A DNA stretch of 64,000 nt, taken from positions 4,340,001 through 4,404,000 of the forward strand of contig JAAALK010000283.1 of the NCBI GenBank assembly GCA_019279435.1, read 5' to 3'. Of this stretch, positions 1 to 11,741 are shown one piece after another (the stretch's first letter is position 1; each line of letters starts with the position of its first letter). This DNA comes from Zizania palustris (Eukaryota; Streptophyta; Magnoliopsida; Poales; Poaceae). Position numbers and translations under genes: made by a program. The notes beneath the pieces are model-generated. The model ran no database searches. It had not been told where the DNA came from and worked only from the letters and a program-made list of their open reading frames with translations.

Positions 1-410
1 TAGCTCTAGAGATCGAAGAGGTCTTCGATTCCTTCTTGGTATAGATACCAATTTTTCATGATGTAATCATATTTGTTCGAATAATAAATATCGATTTAAA
101 ATTGTCTCCCTATTTATTAGCCCCTCTTTGGGCGTAAGCAACTTCGAATTGTATTCAAAGATGGTTAGGCACAAAGAAAAACTTAGGAGTACAACTTTGG
201 GGGTTCGGAGCCCCTTAGTAATTTAAAGATCGACTAAAATCTTATAAAATGTCTTCGACTATTTGTAGTCTGAAGATTGGCAACTTAGTACCTTATGTTT
301 TTGAAAGAAATCACTTGAGATAACTTTCCGGACACTTTAGTGTCTTAGATAATTTTCACTTTGGACTTTCTTAACAGACATTCGAAGCTCATGGCTCAAA
401 CTCTATTTTG

Positions 411-660
411 TTTTGGCCTCTTTCGGCTCTTTTTTGCGAATTCTGTCAAACCAGTGGTTTGGAGTTCGCAATGGTCTCTTTGGACTCTTTTTACGGATAC
501 CTACAAGCCGGTGGCTTGGGCTCCGCATTATTTGGTCTCTTTGGACTCTTTTTACGGATGTCTTCCAGCCGGTGGCTTGGACTCTGCATTTTGTGGTTTT
601 CGGGCTCTTTTACGGATGTCTTCAAGCCGGTGGCTTGGACTCCGGATTATGTCAGCCCAC
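411..660. repeat. Tandem repeat, about 67 bp unit, 3-4 copies, in element A
   Basis: Copies share the core CTCTTTTTACGGAT followed by AAGCCGGTGGCTTGG or close variants. It lies between the integrase end and the place where the antisense gene would end. Overlapping short open frames here arise from the repeat and are not taken as genes. The stretch 1-410 shows only spacer sequence similar to B near 44480-44700. Confidence 0.8.
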
Positions 661-832
661 CACCTCGGAAAATATGATTCAAATTAGTGACACTTCCCTC
701 TCGGTCAACTCCGCGGTTCCAGTGCGTCCACTCGGAAGCTGGAAGTTTATGATGGGTAGGCATTATCTGAACCATATGCTTTATTGATTCGAAAAGTGAT
801 TACACATGATTACACATGATTACAAGGAGCCC

Positions 833-3800
833 TTATGTGAAGTATCGCTTTAGGTGCTCCGCATGCCACGTATGTGCTAACTCTTCACCTTCCAAATTAG
901 CTAATTTAAAAGAGCCAGGACATCCTGAACGAACAATTAAGTATGGACCTTCCATTTTATTTCCTAATTTTCCTGGTGCTATAATGCTTCGCAAAACGAG
1001 ATGACCCGGTCTAAGTTCATTGATCTTAACCTTCGGGTCAAACCAAGCCTTCGTCTACTGGTGATACTTTGATAAATTGGCCACAGCTCGAAGTATTGTC
1101 TCCTCTGTTAAATCTAGCGAAGCTTGTCTTTCTTCTTCAATCTCCGGTTTGGTGCTGCGTAGTGATCCTCCTTTGAGCTCCGTTGGAGTCATAGCTTCAT
1201 CTCCGAATAGCAATCTGAATGGAGTAAAACCTGTTGACCTTGTTTGCGTAGTCCGAATGGACCATAAAATCTTCGGAAGTTCTTCGGTCCACAGTCCTTT
1301 TGCTAATCCTACTATCCTTCGATTTAGTCCTGACAAAATATTTCCATTGGCTCTTTCTACAGCTCCATTAGACTGAGGATGCCTCACTGCAGCAAAACAT
1401 AACTGGAAGCCTAGATCTTCGCAAAACTTTCTGAAAGGTTCTGCATCGAACTGTGTTCCATTATCAACTGTAAGTTGTCTTGGCACTCCAAACCGGCAAA
1501 TGATACTTTTCCAAAAGAATTTCTGTACATTGTTCGAAGTGATAGCTGTTAAGGGTTCTGCTTCTACCCACTTAGAAAAATATTCAATAGCTACCACTGC
1601 GAACTTTAGATTTCCCTTAGCTACTGGAAAGGGACCAATCAAATCCATACCCCATCTGGCCATGGGCCATACCGGAGCAATAACATGAAGAGCTGTTGGT
1701 GGGCGATGACTCCGTCGACCCATCCACTGACATCCTTGGCATGTGCGGACTAAATTCTCCGCATCTACTACTATCGTAGGCCAATAAAGCCCCTGGCGAA
1801 GTGTTTTTCCTGCCAAAGCTCGAGGGGCCAGATGGCTACCGCAAAGCCCTTCATGAATATCTCGAAGGATATCTTGGCCTTCGGTTTGAGATATACATCG
1901 GAGTAAAGGGGAACATACTCTGGCCTTATATAAAATACCATTGATTATTTGATAATTCCTAGCCCTGAGTTTCAATCTTGAAAACTGTGGCTCTTCAAAC
2001 GAATTTGCTCCTCCTTGCAAAAGTTCCATGATCGAATTTCTCCAATCTGTACTTGGAATGCAAAGAATCTATGAAGAGGGAATTTGTGGCACCGAAGGTG
2101 TACTGAGCTCCTCATAAAAAGCTTCTTCTAGTATATCCATAGCTCCGGCTGCATCTTTTGCTAAGATGTCCGCTTGTACATTTTCTGTTCTTGGTATACT
2201 CCGAATTGAAATACCCTTGAATTGTGCTTCGATCTTACGGATTTCTTCTAAGTACTTTGCAAGCTGTGGATGCCGAACTTGAAAGCTTTTATCTACGTGC
2301 CCTGCTACTATTTGAGAATCTGTTTTTATAACAACTCTTGTAGCCCCTAGAGCACGTGCTTTTCGGAGTCCTAGTAAAATCCCTTCATACTCCGCTATAT
2401 TATTGGTAGACTTAAAGTTGAGTCTTGCGGAGTACATTGCTCTTTGCCCTGAAGGTGAAATTAAAACTGCTCCGACACCTGCTCCAGATGGTTGGAAAGC
2501 CCCATCAGAAAAAACAGTCCAAATTCCTTCACTTGATTTCTCTTGAACCAACGTTGCAGGGGGAGTCCATTCTGCTACAAAATCTGCTAAGACTTGTGAT
2601 TTGATTGCTGTCCTTGCCAGAAAGGATATGCCGAAGGGTGCTAGCTCAACTGCCCACTTTCCAATTCTTCCAGTGGAATCTTTACTTCGGAGCATATCTC
2701 CCAAAGGATACGAAGTTGGTACTATTACATTGTGAGCTAAAAAATAATGCCTTAGTTTCCTCGAAGCCATTATCAGAGCATAAACGAACTTCTCAAGCTC
2801 GGAATATCTTGTTTTTGCTCCGAACAATGCTTCGGACACAAAGTAAACTGGATTTTGTACCAACTTCCCGCTGACATCAATCTCTCTGACAAGAACTGCA
2901 CTAACAGCAGAGCCAGTAGCCGCAAGGTAAAGGAGTAGGGTTTCGTTCGCAGTAGGCACCGTGAGTGTAGCAAGATTACTGAGATACTCTTTAATATCTT
3001 CGAAGCTTTTCTGACACTCCGGTGTCCATGCAAAATCTTCGGACCCTTTCAATGCTTTGAAAATAGGCAAACTTCTCTCCGCAGACCTTGCTAAAAACCT
3101 GCTAAGTGCTACCAGATGACCAGTCAGCTTTTGCACTTGCTTTAAATTTTCCGGAGGAGCCATCTTTTGTAGTGCAGTTATTTGAGTAGGGCTAGCTTCG
3201 ATCCCTCTACTTGAAACTAAATACCCTAACAATTTCCCAGCCTTAGCTCCGAAGATACATTTCTCGGGGTTAAGACGAATCCCACATGCCCGAAGGCTAT
3301 TAAATGTTTCTGCTAAGTCTAGGCTATGCTGGTGCTTTAAAGCACTCTTTATCACAATATCATCCATATAGGCCTCCACATTGCGACCTAATTGATGACC
3401 TAGAGCCTTAGCAACTAACCTCGAAAAAGTAGCCCCGGCATTTCTTAAGCCAAAAGGCATTCTTACATAACAGAAGACTCTGGAGGGAGTTACGAAGCTT
3501 GTCTTGATCTCATCTTCGCGTTTCAACCATATTTGATGATAACCAGAATATGCGTCAAGGAAGCTTAATAACTCCGAACCTGCGGTGGAGTCGAGCAATT
3601 GATCAATTCAGGGCATGGGGTAGGGGTCACGAGGGCATGCTTTATTCAAGGATGTGAAATCAATGCACATGCGCCACTTCCCGGAGGATTTCTTCTTGAC
3701 GAAAACTGGGTTGGCTAACCATTCTGTGTGAGCCACTTCTCTGATTATCCCAGCCTTCAACAATTTTTCAACTTCGTCTTTTGCAAGAACAACTCTTTCT

Positions 3801-5050
3801 GTAGACATTTTTCGGAGTCCTTGCCGAACAGGCTGAGCCTTCGGGTTGACAAGTAACTATGTTCAATAATATCCCGATTGACTCCGGTGATGTCTTCGTC
3901 AGACCAGGCAAAGACATCTAAATTCTCCTCCACTACTTTTTCCAAGGAGGTGGCAACTTCTGGAGGTAAATCTTTACCAAATTTAAATGCATATTCTTTA
4001 CCATCTTTAACAATAATTTTCGTTGCGATCTCTCCTTCAGGACTTGGTCTTGGGAAGGATTTCTTCGAAGATTCGGAAGGAGCTGAAAAAATTTCTTGAT
4101 TATCTTGCACGTTATTCACTTGTCTTGGATCAAGAGGGGGCCGTGACCATATTCCGCTCTTTGGGCGGTAGCTTGATCTCCGAAGATAGATAGCACTCTC
4201 GCTTGTGTGGGCATCTTAATGCACAAGTAATTGTGGTGTGCCACAGCTCCCAACTGATTTAGCATGCCTCTTCCGAAGATGACATTGTAGGCATACGGAG
4301 CATCTACAACGTCGAAGATTAATTCCTCTGTCCTGGCTAACAATCCTTCTCCGAAGGTAACTTCTAGGCCAATTTGGCTGAGTGCATCAAGCGGAGGTCC
4401 TGCGAAGCCTTGCAAAGGACGAGCCGCTGGAAGAAGGTGCTTTCTGGAGATGCACACTTGATCGAAGGCTTGAACAAAAATAATGTCTGCCGAACTCCCT
4501 CCGTCAATTAGCACTCTTCGAACCTCAGTTCCTGCAATGTCAGCAGTAATGACAAGTGGGTCTGCATGTGGAAATTTAATTCCAGCTGCATCCTCTGTAG
4601 CAAAATATATTGACACATGGGACCATTCAGGCATAGCAGCTGCAGATGACGAAGTTCCAATGTGCCCCACTTCTCTGACATACTCTCTTCTCTGCCTTTT
4701 TGACATGCTTCCGAGAGTACCTCCTCTGGAGATGGGGAGGACTACTCTTTTTCCTCGGTCTTGCCCTTCTTCTTGCTTCGGAGGTGGCATAATATTGACC
4801 ACCGGAGGGTGCCTTGCGGCTTCAAAATTTTCTATCCGCGCCACAGCCTGGACAGGCTCTGGGCGCACTTCAGCTGGAACTCGGTCAGTAGTGCCTCGAC
4901 CCGAAGTTCTTTCCAGATACTCTCCTCTCAAAGCAAGTATAGCCTTGCATGTATCAGTAGCATGGCTTCGGTTTTCACCATGAATACAGCAGAGAAGGGT
5001 CTGGCCTTTGCCAACTGGTTTCCCTGGCGGCCTCCAGCCGCTGGTCTTGG
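833..5050 (-). pseudogene. pol: Element A pol: protease, reverse transcriptase, RNase H x2, integrase (broken)
   Basis: Would encode the enzymes that copy element RNA into DNA and integrate it. A CCHC-like motif (CCIHGENRSHATDTC) precedes the protease, whose active-site motif IDGGSSADI is near 4500. Reverse transcriptase (YMDDIVIKSA) is near 3350; a first RNase H-like region without clear catalytic residues follows, then a complete RNase H (FSDGA, EYEG, KTDSQ, ADILAKDAA) at about 2510-2150. Integrase has the HHCC zinc region and a core with MDLIGPF, VDNGTQFD and NGAVERANG, and its end runs to a stop at 833. Compared with element B, the frame is broken by shifts near 4135, 3840 and 2070 and by stops at 3608 (CGA to TGA) and 1055. 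It cannot make a full polyprotein. Confidence 0.9.
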
Positions 5051-5053
5051 TTC

Positions 5054-6223
5054 CTAATGGTTGCGGAGCTCTTTGGGAAACTTCTGCGGGGGTGCAATGT
5101 TCAGAACTTCCGAACGAGGATGCTTTTGCCCCCTACGCCTGTCATGTTGAACCTCGAAGCTAGGCTCTTGCTGCTGTGCTGAAGTTTTCACTTCCAATTT
5201 CACTTCTTGCAATATCGACGGGGTTGCAGCGGTTCTCCGAAGCCATCCTTCTTCTGACCTCGCATACTCTTCGAAATATGACATCAACTGAGAAACAGAA
5301 GATATGCTTTTCCGGTGAAGTTTATTAAGGAGGCCTGGATGAATGACTCCCTCTCGAGCTGCGTCAACTACTGAAGATGTAGTCAACCCTCGGATCTGCG
5401 ACTTCGTATGAGTGAAGCGCTTGAAGTATTGCCTCAATGTCTCTCCAAGGAGTTGCTTCACCTGGAAAAGACTTCCCGTCGACATTGGAGGCACGAAAGT
5501 GCCTTAGAAATTGCTTATGAACTTCTTCTTCAGCTGCCCCCATGAATTAATTGATCCTGGCTTCAAGGACCAGAACCACCGCAATTCCACTCCTTGAAGA
5601 GCTAAGGGGAAGCATTTTGCCATGGTGTCCCGCACTCCTCCACTAGCTTCAATTGCTAGAGCATAAGAACGGACAAATTCTCCAGGATCCTCATCTCCGA
5701 CATACTTGCAAAGCTTCGAAGTTTTAAACTTCGGATCGAAGCGAACTTTTTGCAGTTCGGGATGTAACGGAGATTCAGTATCAAAGGAGGTGTTCTCCGG
5801 GGCTTCAGGATAGATGAGTTCGTCATCTTCAGGCACTTCCGGAATAATTGGGATGGCTTGAGAACGAAGCCTATTTGCAGCTTCTTGTCGCCATCTCGCT
5901 ACTTCAGCTTGGAGACTGGCCATTTGAGCGGCCATATCACAAAGATTGTCTTCATCTCCTCCGGAAGGATCTTCCGAGTCTTGAGAACTATAGGGATCAG
6001 TTCGGAGTGGAACTTGAGGTGGAAGAGGAACTCCGGGTGGTCGAAGTATAGATGGAGTTGGCGGAGGAACTCCGTATGCTCAAGGAATGGGAACCCCTTC
6101 CAGAGTTTGAGGTGGAGGAAATGTCGAAGGTCCTCCAACCTCAACAGTGTCGGGAGATGCCCCTCCGGAGGTCCGAGGGGACCTCCAAACAGGGTTACGA
6201 GTTGTGCTCCGCTTAGGAGGCAT
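5054..6223 (-). pseudogene. gag: Element A gag (broken)
   Basis: Structural capsid protein that packages the element RNA. The start is set by ATG at 6223, giving MPPKRS, the same beginning as B gag at 50713. The central region (KCFPLALQGVELRWFWSLKP, then TGSLFQVKQ) is the conserved retrotransposon gag domain. It is broken by a stop near 6080 and by TAA at about 5504 where the B copy has CAA; a frame change near 5070 separates it from the CCHC motif and protease. The gag of B is far more open, so these are lesions of this copy rather than a family feature. Confidence 0.85.
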
Positions 6224-6265
6224 GATGTAAGAAGTTGGTAGAGAACGAAGTTTCTTGGACTAGGT

Positions 6266-6283
6266 TCCCCACGGACGGCGCCA
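6266..6283 (-). other. Primer binding site of element A
   Basis: On the minus strand, two bases (GT) after the LTR end, the sequence begins TGGCGCCGT. The first nine bases fit the complement of the plant tRNA-Asp 3' end, the primer I know for several Tat elements; after that the match is poor, so the exact tRNA is uncertain. Confidence 0.6.
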
Positions 6284-6285
6284 AC

Positions 6286-6780
6286 TGTTGGCGTAAAAGA
6301 TTACGCTAACAGGTTTCTGAAGATTAGAAACTAACAAACGAAGTGTTTGCGAAGTGAACTGTTCTAAGCCTCCGAAAGGATAATAACTTAGAATAGTTTG
6401 AATGTGTGTATTGAATAACTTGTATTCCGTCCCTATTACAGGGTAAAACGGGGGGTATTTATAGGCCCAAACATTAAGGAAAAGACCTTCTTACCCCTCT
6501 ATTACAACCGACATAGTGGAAACTATTCGGTACGCTTAATAGGGCTAAAATGGTAAAAGACTAATCTAATGAGAAAGAAGATAAGTCTTCCATCTTAGCT
6601 GGCAAAGAAAATCCCGGAAGAGTCCAAGTTCGAAGATATACTCCGAACTAGAATTCGTCATCATACATCGAACTTGATTCAATGTATCTCCGAAGTTATA
6701 TGCTGGAAGTCTTCGGCTTAATCACCAGTCTTTATCTTGTCACTGCAATAACCCTGAAGATGGAATATTTTCCCCCATCA
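6286..6780 (-). repeat. 5' LTR of element A (495 bp)
   Basis: Bounded on the plus strand by TGTTGG and CCATCA. It is alignable with the LTRs of B (same start, CGACATAGTGGAAAC block, TTTCCCCC near the end) but clearly diverged. A TATA box (TATAAATA on the minus strand, 6456-6463) marks the promoter of the minus-strand transcript. Confidence 0.9.
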
Positions 6781-6876
6781 AGCTTGTCGATATTTGTACC
6801 AAACCCCTTCATTCTTCTCGATTTGATTATTTGCGTGGGGGAACTTGGTATTTGTCATCCTTATGGCATTTTGTGA
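6781..6876 (+). pseudogene. pol: C0 pol, last codons (RNase H end)
   Basis: Fragment of the copia polyprotein end. The DNA aligns with the last ~90 bases of C2 pol (the LADIFTKPL region); downstream codons read GELGICHPYGIL before a TGA stop at 6874-6876. A frame shift separates the two parts, and everything upstream was displaced by element A. Identification rests on alignment with C2. Confidence 0.7.
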
Positions 6877-8010
6877 GGGGGAGCATCTTTTAGTTGGTCT
6901 GCATAAGCTTTTGTTTATGTGCAATTGCATTGACTAATATTTGCTCATATATGCCTTAGCTTAATTGTCTTGATCATGTTAGCTTAGCTCTGGCTACTTT
7001 ATCTTTCTCCATTACAAGCATGATTTAATTTGCAAAATACAAAACATGATCACTGCTTAGTCTAGTATCTTGCATGCTTTAGGTCAAATTGCTTTGGCTA
7101 TCTTGTGTCTACCTGGTAGCTAGAATCCTTTTCTTTTGGATGCAAAATGCAACTTGGTAGTCAGATACTTTTAATGGAAATCTTACACTAAAAAACAATA
7201 AAAGTGATAAAAATGATATCCATGCTTTATGTATTGAACATAAAAAGATCCAGGTGGGTTTGCCTTGTCGTAGTACTCTATTCTAGTGTGCCTACCATTG
7301 CACTATGGTATGAATTAGGATATTTTAGTGTATAACAAAATCATTGCCTTTAGCTTCTGATGGTCTTTTCTTGACCTAGGCTTGGCGTGATTGGGAAGCG
7401 TAAGGTGGACAAGCAAATAACCCCTGGCAATACAAAAAGAATTGGAAGTCTGAATTTATGGCATAACAAGTTTGCTAAACGCTCCATAACTTGGATATGC
7501 TTTCCTTGGTAGAACACTGATAGCTTCAGCAGTTAATGCCTTTTCATGCCTAGATTACCATGTTTAAGTGGTGATTCTTTTGTTTCAAAAAACAATCACG
7601 ATAATTTGCTTCATGTTGAAACTAGATTTTGGTAAACTGAGTTGAGCACATAATCTCTGACATTACCTTTGGCATATTTTTGCACTATATGTCTTTACAG
7701 TTGTCATACTTTAGAGGTTTTGCATCATTTATTGCTCCTTGATTCTTGCATTGCCAAAGGGGGAGAATGTGTGTATTTCAGGGGGAGTAAATTATAAGCT
7801 ACCGAATGGGGAGAAATGATGGAAATGATGTTGTCATGCTTTGTCAAATAGGGAGGTTTTGCCAAAAGGATTTTCATAAGAAAGGGGAAGAAAATATCTT
7901 TTATCAAGTGACATACTTTGGTTGGCACTTTTCTGAGTTTTTTATGGTCACTTGTATGCTGAAAAGTTTCAATTTTTCTTGAACTTGAATTTGGTTGTCA
8001 ATGCACTAAT

Positions 8011-8022
8011 CAAGGGGGAGAT
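8011..8022 (+). other. Polypurine tract of C0
   Basis: CAAGGGGGAGAT directly before the LTR start TGAGAAACC. It matches the tracts before the 3' LTRs of C1 (17162-17173) and C2 (26609-26620), and would prime plus-strand DNA synthesis. Confidence 0.8.
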
Positions 8023-8243
8023 TGAGAAACCAAGTTAAGATGTGTCTTGATTTCATTCTGTGATGTGTGATTCATGGATTTTCTTCTGACCGAAGGGGTC
8101 CCTCCGAATGGGTTCGGAGGTGCGTAGATCATAAGGCTCAGTGTTTGCTGGCTACACATGTTCGCAGCGAAGTATATTTTTCGGAGGGTTCGGACAGTTT
8201 ACAGTTCAGAGGTTGTATCAAATGGGTCAGTACTTTGGGCAGT
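8023..8243 (+). repeat. C0 3' LTR, piece 1 of 4
   Basis: Starts TGAGAAACC right after the polypurine tract and ends where C1 begins (TGAGGAGCC at 8244). The last five bases, GCAGT, nearly equal ACAGT at 30434-30438, the expected target duplication of C1 with one change. The LTR resumes at 30439. Confidence 0.85.
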
Positions 8244-8918
8244 TGAGGAGCCATGCTGAATAGCATGGGCCTCATGGCTCAGTGTTTGCATCCGTCGTCT
8301 TCGAAGGTCCTTGATGTGTTTGTTCGAAGGTAGAGTGTAGGGTTCGTTTTGGTTTCTTTGTCGCGTGTCAGCCTTCGCTTCTCTTTTCAAAGGTTGTTTG
8401 TCGGTGCGTTGCGTTCGAAGTATTCTGTTCGAAGGATAGGCTTCGAAGCACTCGGTTCGAAGCTAGCTTCGATACTTCCGTACTTAGCTTCGAAGCATCT
8501 CCGGTCTTTTCCCACCTCGAACTAGGTTAGACCATACCTCCGAACCAGACTTCGACCAGCGAAGCAGGCCTCGACCTCCGAAGCAGGCTTCGACACTACG
8601 AAGCAGGCTTCGCCAAGATTCGAACAGGAGACAGATTTCGAATGGTAACTTCTCATTTCACTCTTTGTGCATTTATACTGAGAAGTTTATCTTGCCTTGT
8701 CTTTTCTATACTGTTTATCTGTCTATTAGCACTGTATTGGTATTTCTCTATTTTAATCATCAGTTGCTTCTAGATTGATACCTTTAGACTTCGGCAATCT
8801 GTTTGTTCTTTGCTGCTTAGTCTTTGAGGTGCGTTGGGTATTGGGAGCAGGCCATTGATTCGAAAGAATTTTTAAGGCACCCATTCACCCCCCTCTGGGC
8901 GCTACTTTCGGTCCTACA
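8244..8918 (+). repeat. C1 5' LTR, shortened by an internal deletion
   Basis: Begins TGAGGAGCCATG and ends CCTACA. After the first ~35 bases it jumps to sequence found about 1,250 bp into the 3' LTR (GCTCAGTGTTTGCATCC at 29772); GCTCA is present at both edges. The lost part contains the TATA box (29089-29096 in the 3' LTR), so this copy probably has no promoter. Confidence 0.88.
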
Positions 8919-8920
8919 AG

Positions 8921-8932
8921 TGGTATCAGAGC
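8921..8932 (+). other. Primer binding site of C1 (initiator tRNA-Met)
   Basis: TGGTATCAGAGC two bases after the LTR end; this is the standard complement of the plant initiator tRNA-Met 3' end. Confidence 0.92.
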
Positions 8933-8983
8933 GAGGTTAGGGTTTTTCCATACCTTAACTGGTTCTAAACCCCAGTAGTGATC

Positions 8984-11739
8984 ATGACTTCTCCTGGCAA
9001 GGTCCCGTCCTTGGAAGCCTATGGCTATAACTATTGGAAGACTCGCATGCGAGCCTATCTCATGAGCCAGGGTTCGGACATTTGGGACATTTGCGTTCAC
9101 ACCACGTTTGTCATATTGCCAGTCGCTGAGCTTGGTACTGCTGGTATCATTGCTCAGCATCTGAGCAACAATAAGGCTGTGAACATTCTTTTCTCTGGTT
9201 TAGGTCCCACTGAGTTTGAGTGTGTGAGCCATCTCTCAACTGCGAGAGAGATCTGGGCTACCCTCAAGGAACACCATGAGGGAACAACACAGGTCAAGGC
9301 TCGGCTCTATCAGACCTACCGGCGTGAATATGAGAATTTCACACAGAAGCCGGGTGAATCTGTTGAGGCTTTGTTTGGTCGTTTTCAGTTGATCATAAAC
9401 AAGCTTCGGGACAACAAGGCTGAGGGTGCTCAGTTAGTCTCAGATCATGAGCAGGCGCTCAAGGTTCTCCATACCTTGGACCCAAAGATCTAGGAGATCA
9501 AGGTATCTTCTATCATTGAGAGTACTTCTGATGATACCTTGACCATTTCTGAGTTGTTTAGCAAGCTGAAGGCTACTGAGGTTGATCTCCAGCTGAGATC
9601 AAATCTCACTGGTTCTGGATCAAAATCTCTGGCCCTTGCTACACCTTCTGTTGATCCCTCTTCTGTGAGTTGTGCTGGGTTCTCTTTGATGTCTATCACT
9701 GAGGACCAGCTAGAGTTGTTGGGAGATGATGATTTGTGTCTTTTTAACAACCGGGTGCGTCGTGTCTATGACAAGAGAATGTTCAAAAAACACGGCACAA
9801 AATCCGGATGCTTTGAGTGTGGTGATCCAGGACACTTCATCGCCGACTGCCCCAAGCGCAATGGACACAAGAAGGGCACCGGTGGCAACTTCCATGACTC
9901 CGGCAAGCACGACAGCTTTTCCTTCAACAAGGGCAAGCCGAAGACCAGATTCTTCAAGAAGGCCCTGAAGGATTACCGGCAAGAGAACAAGAAGCGCGAC
10001 AAGGCCTTCATCGCCAAGATGGAGAAAAGCTACTCCAAGCAGTCCACGTCTTCTTCCTCTTCATCAAGCTCAAGCGATGAGGAGATCGTCATCAAGAAGG
10101 GGAAGGACAAGGATGATCCGGCGGGGCTCTGCTTCATGGCCTTCGGAGACAAGCTGAAGAGCCATTCACACCAGCGCCGAAGATCCCGCAAGAGCTTCTG
10201 CTCAATAGCTCTTGGGGATAAGGGAGAGAAGAGATCCTCCGATGACTCCGACGATGACGACAATGAAAAGGTATCATCTTATGAATGCGAAATCGTTGAT
10301 TTACTTGAAAATAATCGTCAGGAGTTAAAATATCGAGAAAAACTGCTTAGGGGTGCTAAGAAAAGGATAGACGAATTAGAGAGTGAGCTTGCTGTGGCCA
10401 ACGGTATAATTGAGAGTCTATCGTCTTCCCCCTGCTTGGGTGATAGCAGTGAGTGCTCGAAGTGTGAGGTGCTTCTTTGTGACCTGTCGACTCTAAAGTC
10501 CAGGTACACAAAAAGGGTTGATGAGAGGGACGCTTTGGCCACTGAGCTTGAAAGCGCTCAGCTGGAGCTGAAAGATGCTCAAGCCACTATCGTCGCACCC
10601 TGTGCTGATTGCCCATCTCATCTAGCTGTCTTAGCTGAGCTAAAAGCCAAGGGCGATGAGCATTTAGGGGATTTGGAGAGAGTGAGAGCTGAGCTAGCAC
10701 AGACTAGGCTAGAAGAGCTTGAGACACTGTCAGTTCCACCCACTGTCTGTGAGAAATGCCTGTCTCTTAGAATGGAGTTGATTAAGCTGAAAGCCGAGAA
10801 GTCTGTTCAAGTAGAGAGTGAGTGTGAGATCTGCTTGTCTCAGGTGGAGGTTCTAGCTTCCTTGAGAGAGGAGCTAGCAGATTCTCAGAATCAGAACTTT
10901 TACCTCCGTTCTATCCTGAGTTGGATCAGTGCCAGAGAGCCTGAGCTCGGCATGATGATCCAGCAGTTCAAGAGGCAGGATGGGTTTGGAGTAGGTTATA
11001 CCTACACCAAGGCTGACTTTGAGAGTGCCATTAGCCGGGCAGTGGAGTGGAGTAAAATGACTCCAGAGCAGAGGTATCCCAAGACTCACTCCACTGAGTC
11101 TTCCCAGGCTTGTCAGCCCAAGGATGGAGTGATCCATGAACCACCTAAAGCTCCACCCAAGAAACCTATCTGGGTCCCAAAGCCCAAACACCTCCACACT
11201 TCTCTTGACTCTCTTCCTGGACCCTCTCAGCCCAAGAAGACAACACCAAACACCACTAAGCCCAAGAACCCTAAGCCTCAACCACATTCCAATAAGCCCA
11301 CCTACCATTGTGAGTACTGTCAGAGAGACGGGCATCTTGCGGAGTTTTGCTTAGGGAGGAAGCGGGCTGAGAGAGTAGAGAGAGCTCGTGGTGATCAGGA
11401 GCAGTTCTACCAGCAGGGTGGTAGACTGCGGGTTCCTCGACGCGGGGAGAGGCTGGAGGCCAGGTCGCGTCGTGTAGGTGGTGGTAGGAGAGACGGATTT
11501 CATGCCCGTGCTCCAGATGGTGGTGTTCGTCCCGCGGAGCTCCAGGTCGTGTTGGCTATGGTCCTGGACCTCGTGGCCGAAGATTTAGGCAGAACCGAGG
11601 ACCGCGCTTTGAGCCGCATTTTGGTCCGAACTCTCACGATGATTTCTGCTTTCCATCTTTTGAGCAGATGGCTCGACACGGGTTTAGCTCTTTTGCTAAA
11701 CCTGGTGCCAGACCATTTGCTCCCACTTACAGCCACTGA
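8984..11739 (+). pseudogene. gag: C1 gag (broken)
   Basis: Copia-type gag. ATG at 8984 gives MTSPGKVPSLEAYGYNYWK, the same start as C2. A zinc knuckle CFECGDPGHFIADC lies near 9810, then a Ser-rich acidic stretch, a long helical region, and a second knuckle (CEYCQRDGHLAEFC) near 11310. It is broken by TAG at 9491-9493 where C2 has TGG, and by a frame shift near 11530; the family stop is at 11737-11739. An unusually long gag with two knuckles fits the Sirevirus group. Confidence 0.9.
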
Positions 11740-11741
11740 TT

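Larger units (their letters stand above)
1..6780 (-). mobile_element. Element A: Ty3/gypsy LTR retrotransposon, Tat lineage, left end outside window
   Basis: Minus-strand retrotransposon with, from right to left, one LTR (6286-6780), primer binding site, gag, protease, reverse transcriptase, two RNase H regions, integrase and a repeat-rich spacer. The order RT-RNase H-integrase marks Ty3/gypsy; the second, complete RNase H after a degenerate first one is typical of the Tat lineage. Its coding layout matches element B at 39746-51416, and its first bases resemble the B sequence just after the antisense gene end (near 44480), so the antisense gene and the other LTR should lie left of the window. 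It is inserted in the end of C0 pol at 6780/6781. The target duplication cannot be tested because the other end is missing. Confidence 0.9.
6781..8022 (+). mobile_element. Element C0: 3' internal part of an old Sirevirus-type copia element
   Basis: This stretch begins with the last codons of pol and continues with a long non-coding region alignable with the post-pol regions of C1 (15847-17173) and C2 (25304-26620), including the block starting GATCCAGGTGGGTTT at about 7249. AGGGGGAG-type purine tracts near 7757, 7779 and 8012 precede the LTR. Several purine tracts before the 3' LTR are a known mark of Sireviruses. Element A interrupts it on the left. I see no env-like reading frame. Confidence 0.85.

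Noticed and set aside
361..787. Three overlapping plus-strand open frames
   Set aside because: They lie in a 67-bp tandem repeat whose length keeps several frames open; no family match.
1077..1688. Plus-strand open frames opposite the integrase of A
   Set aside because: Shadows of the minus-strand integrase codons.
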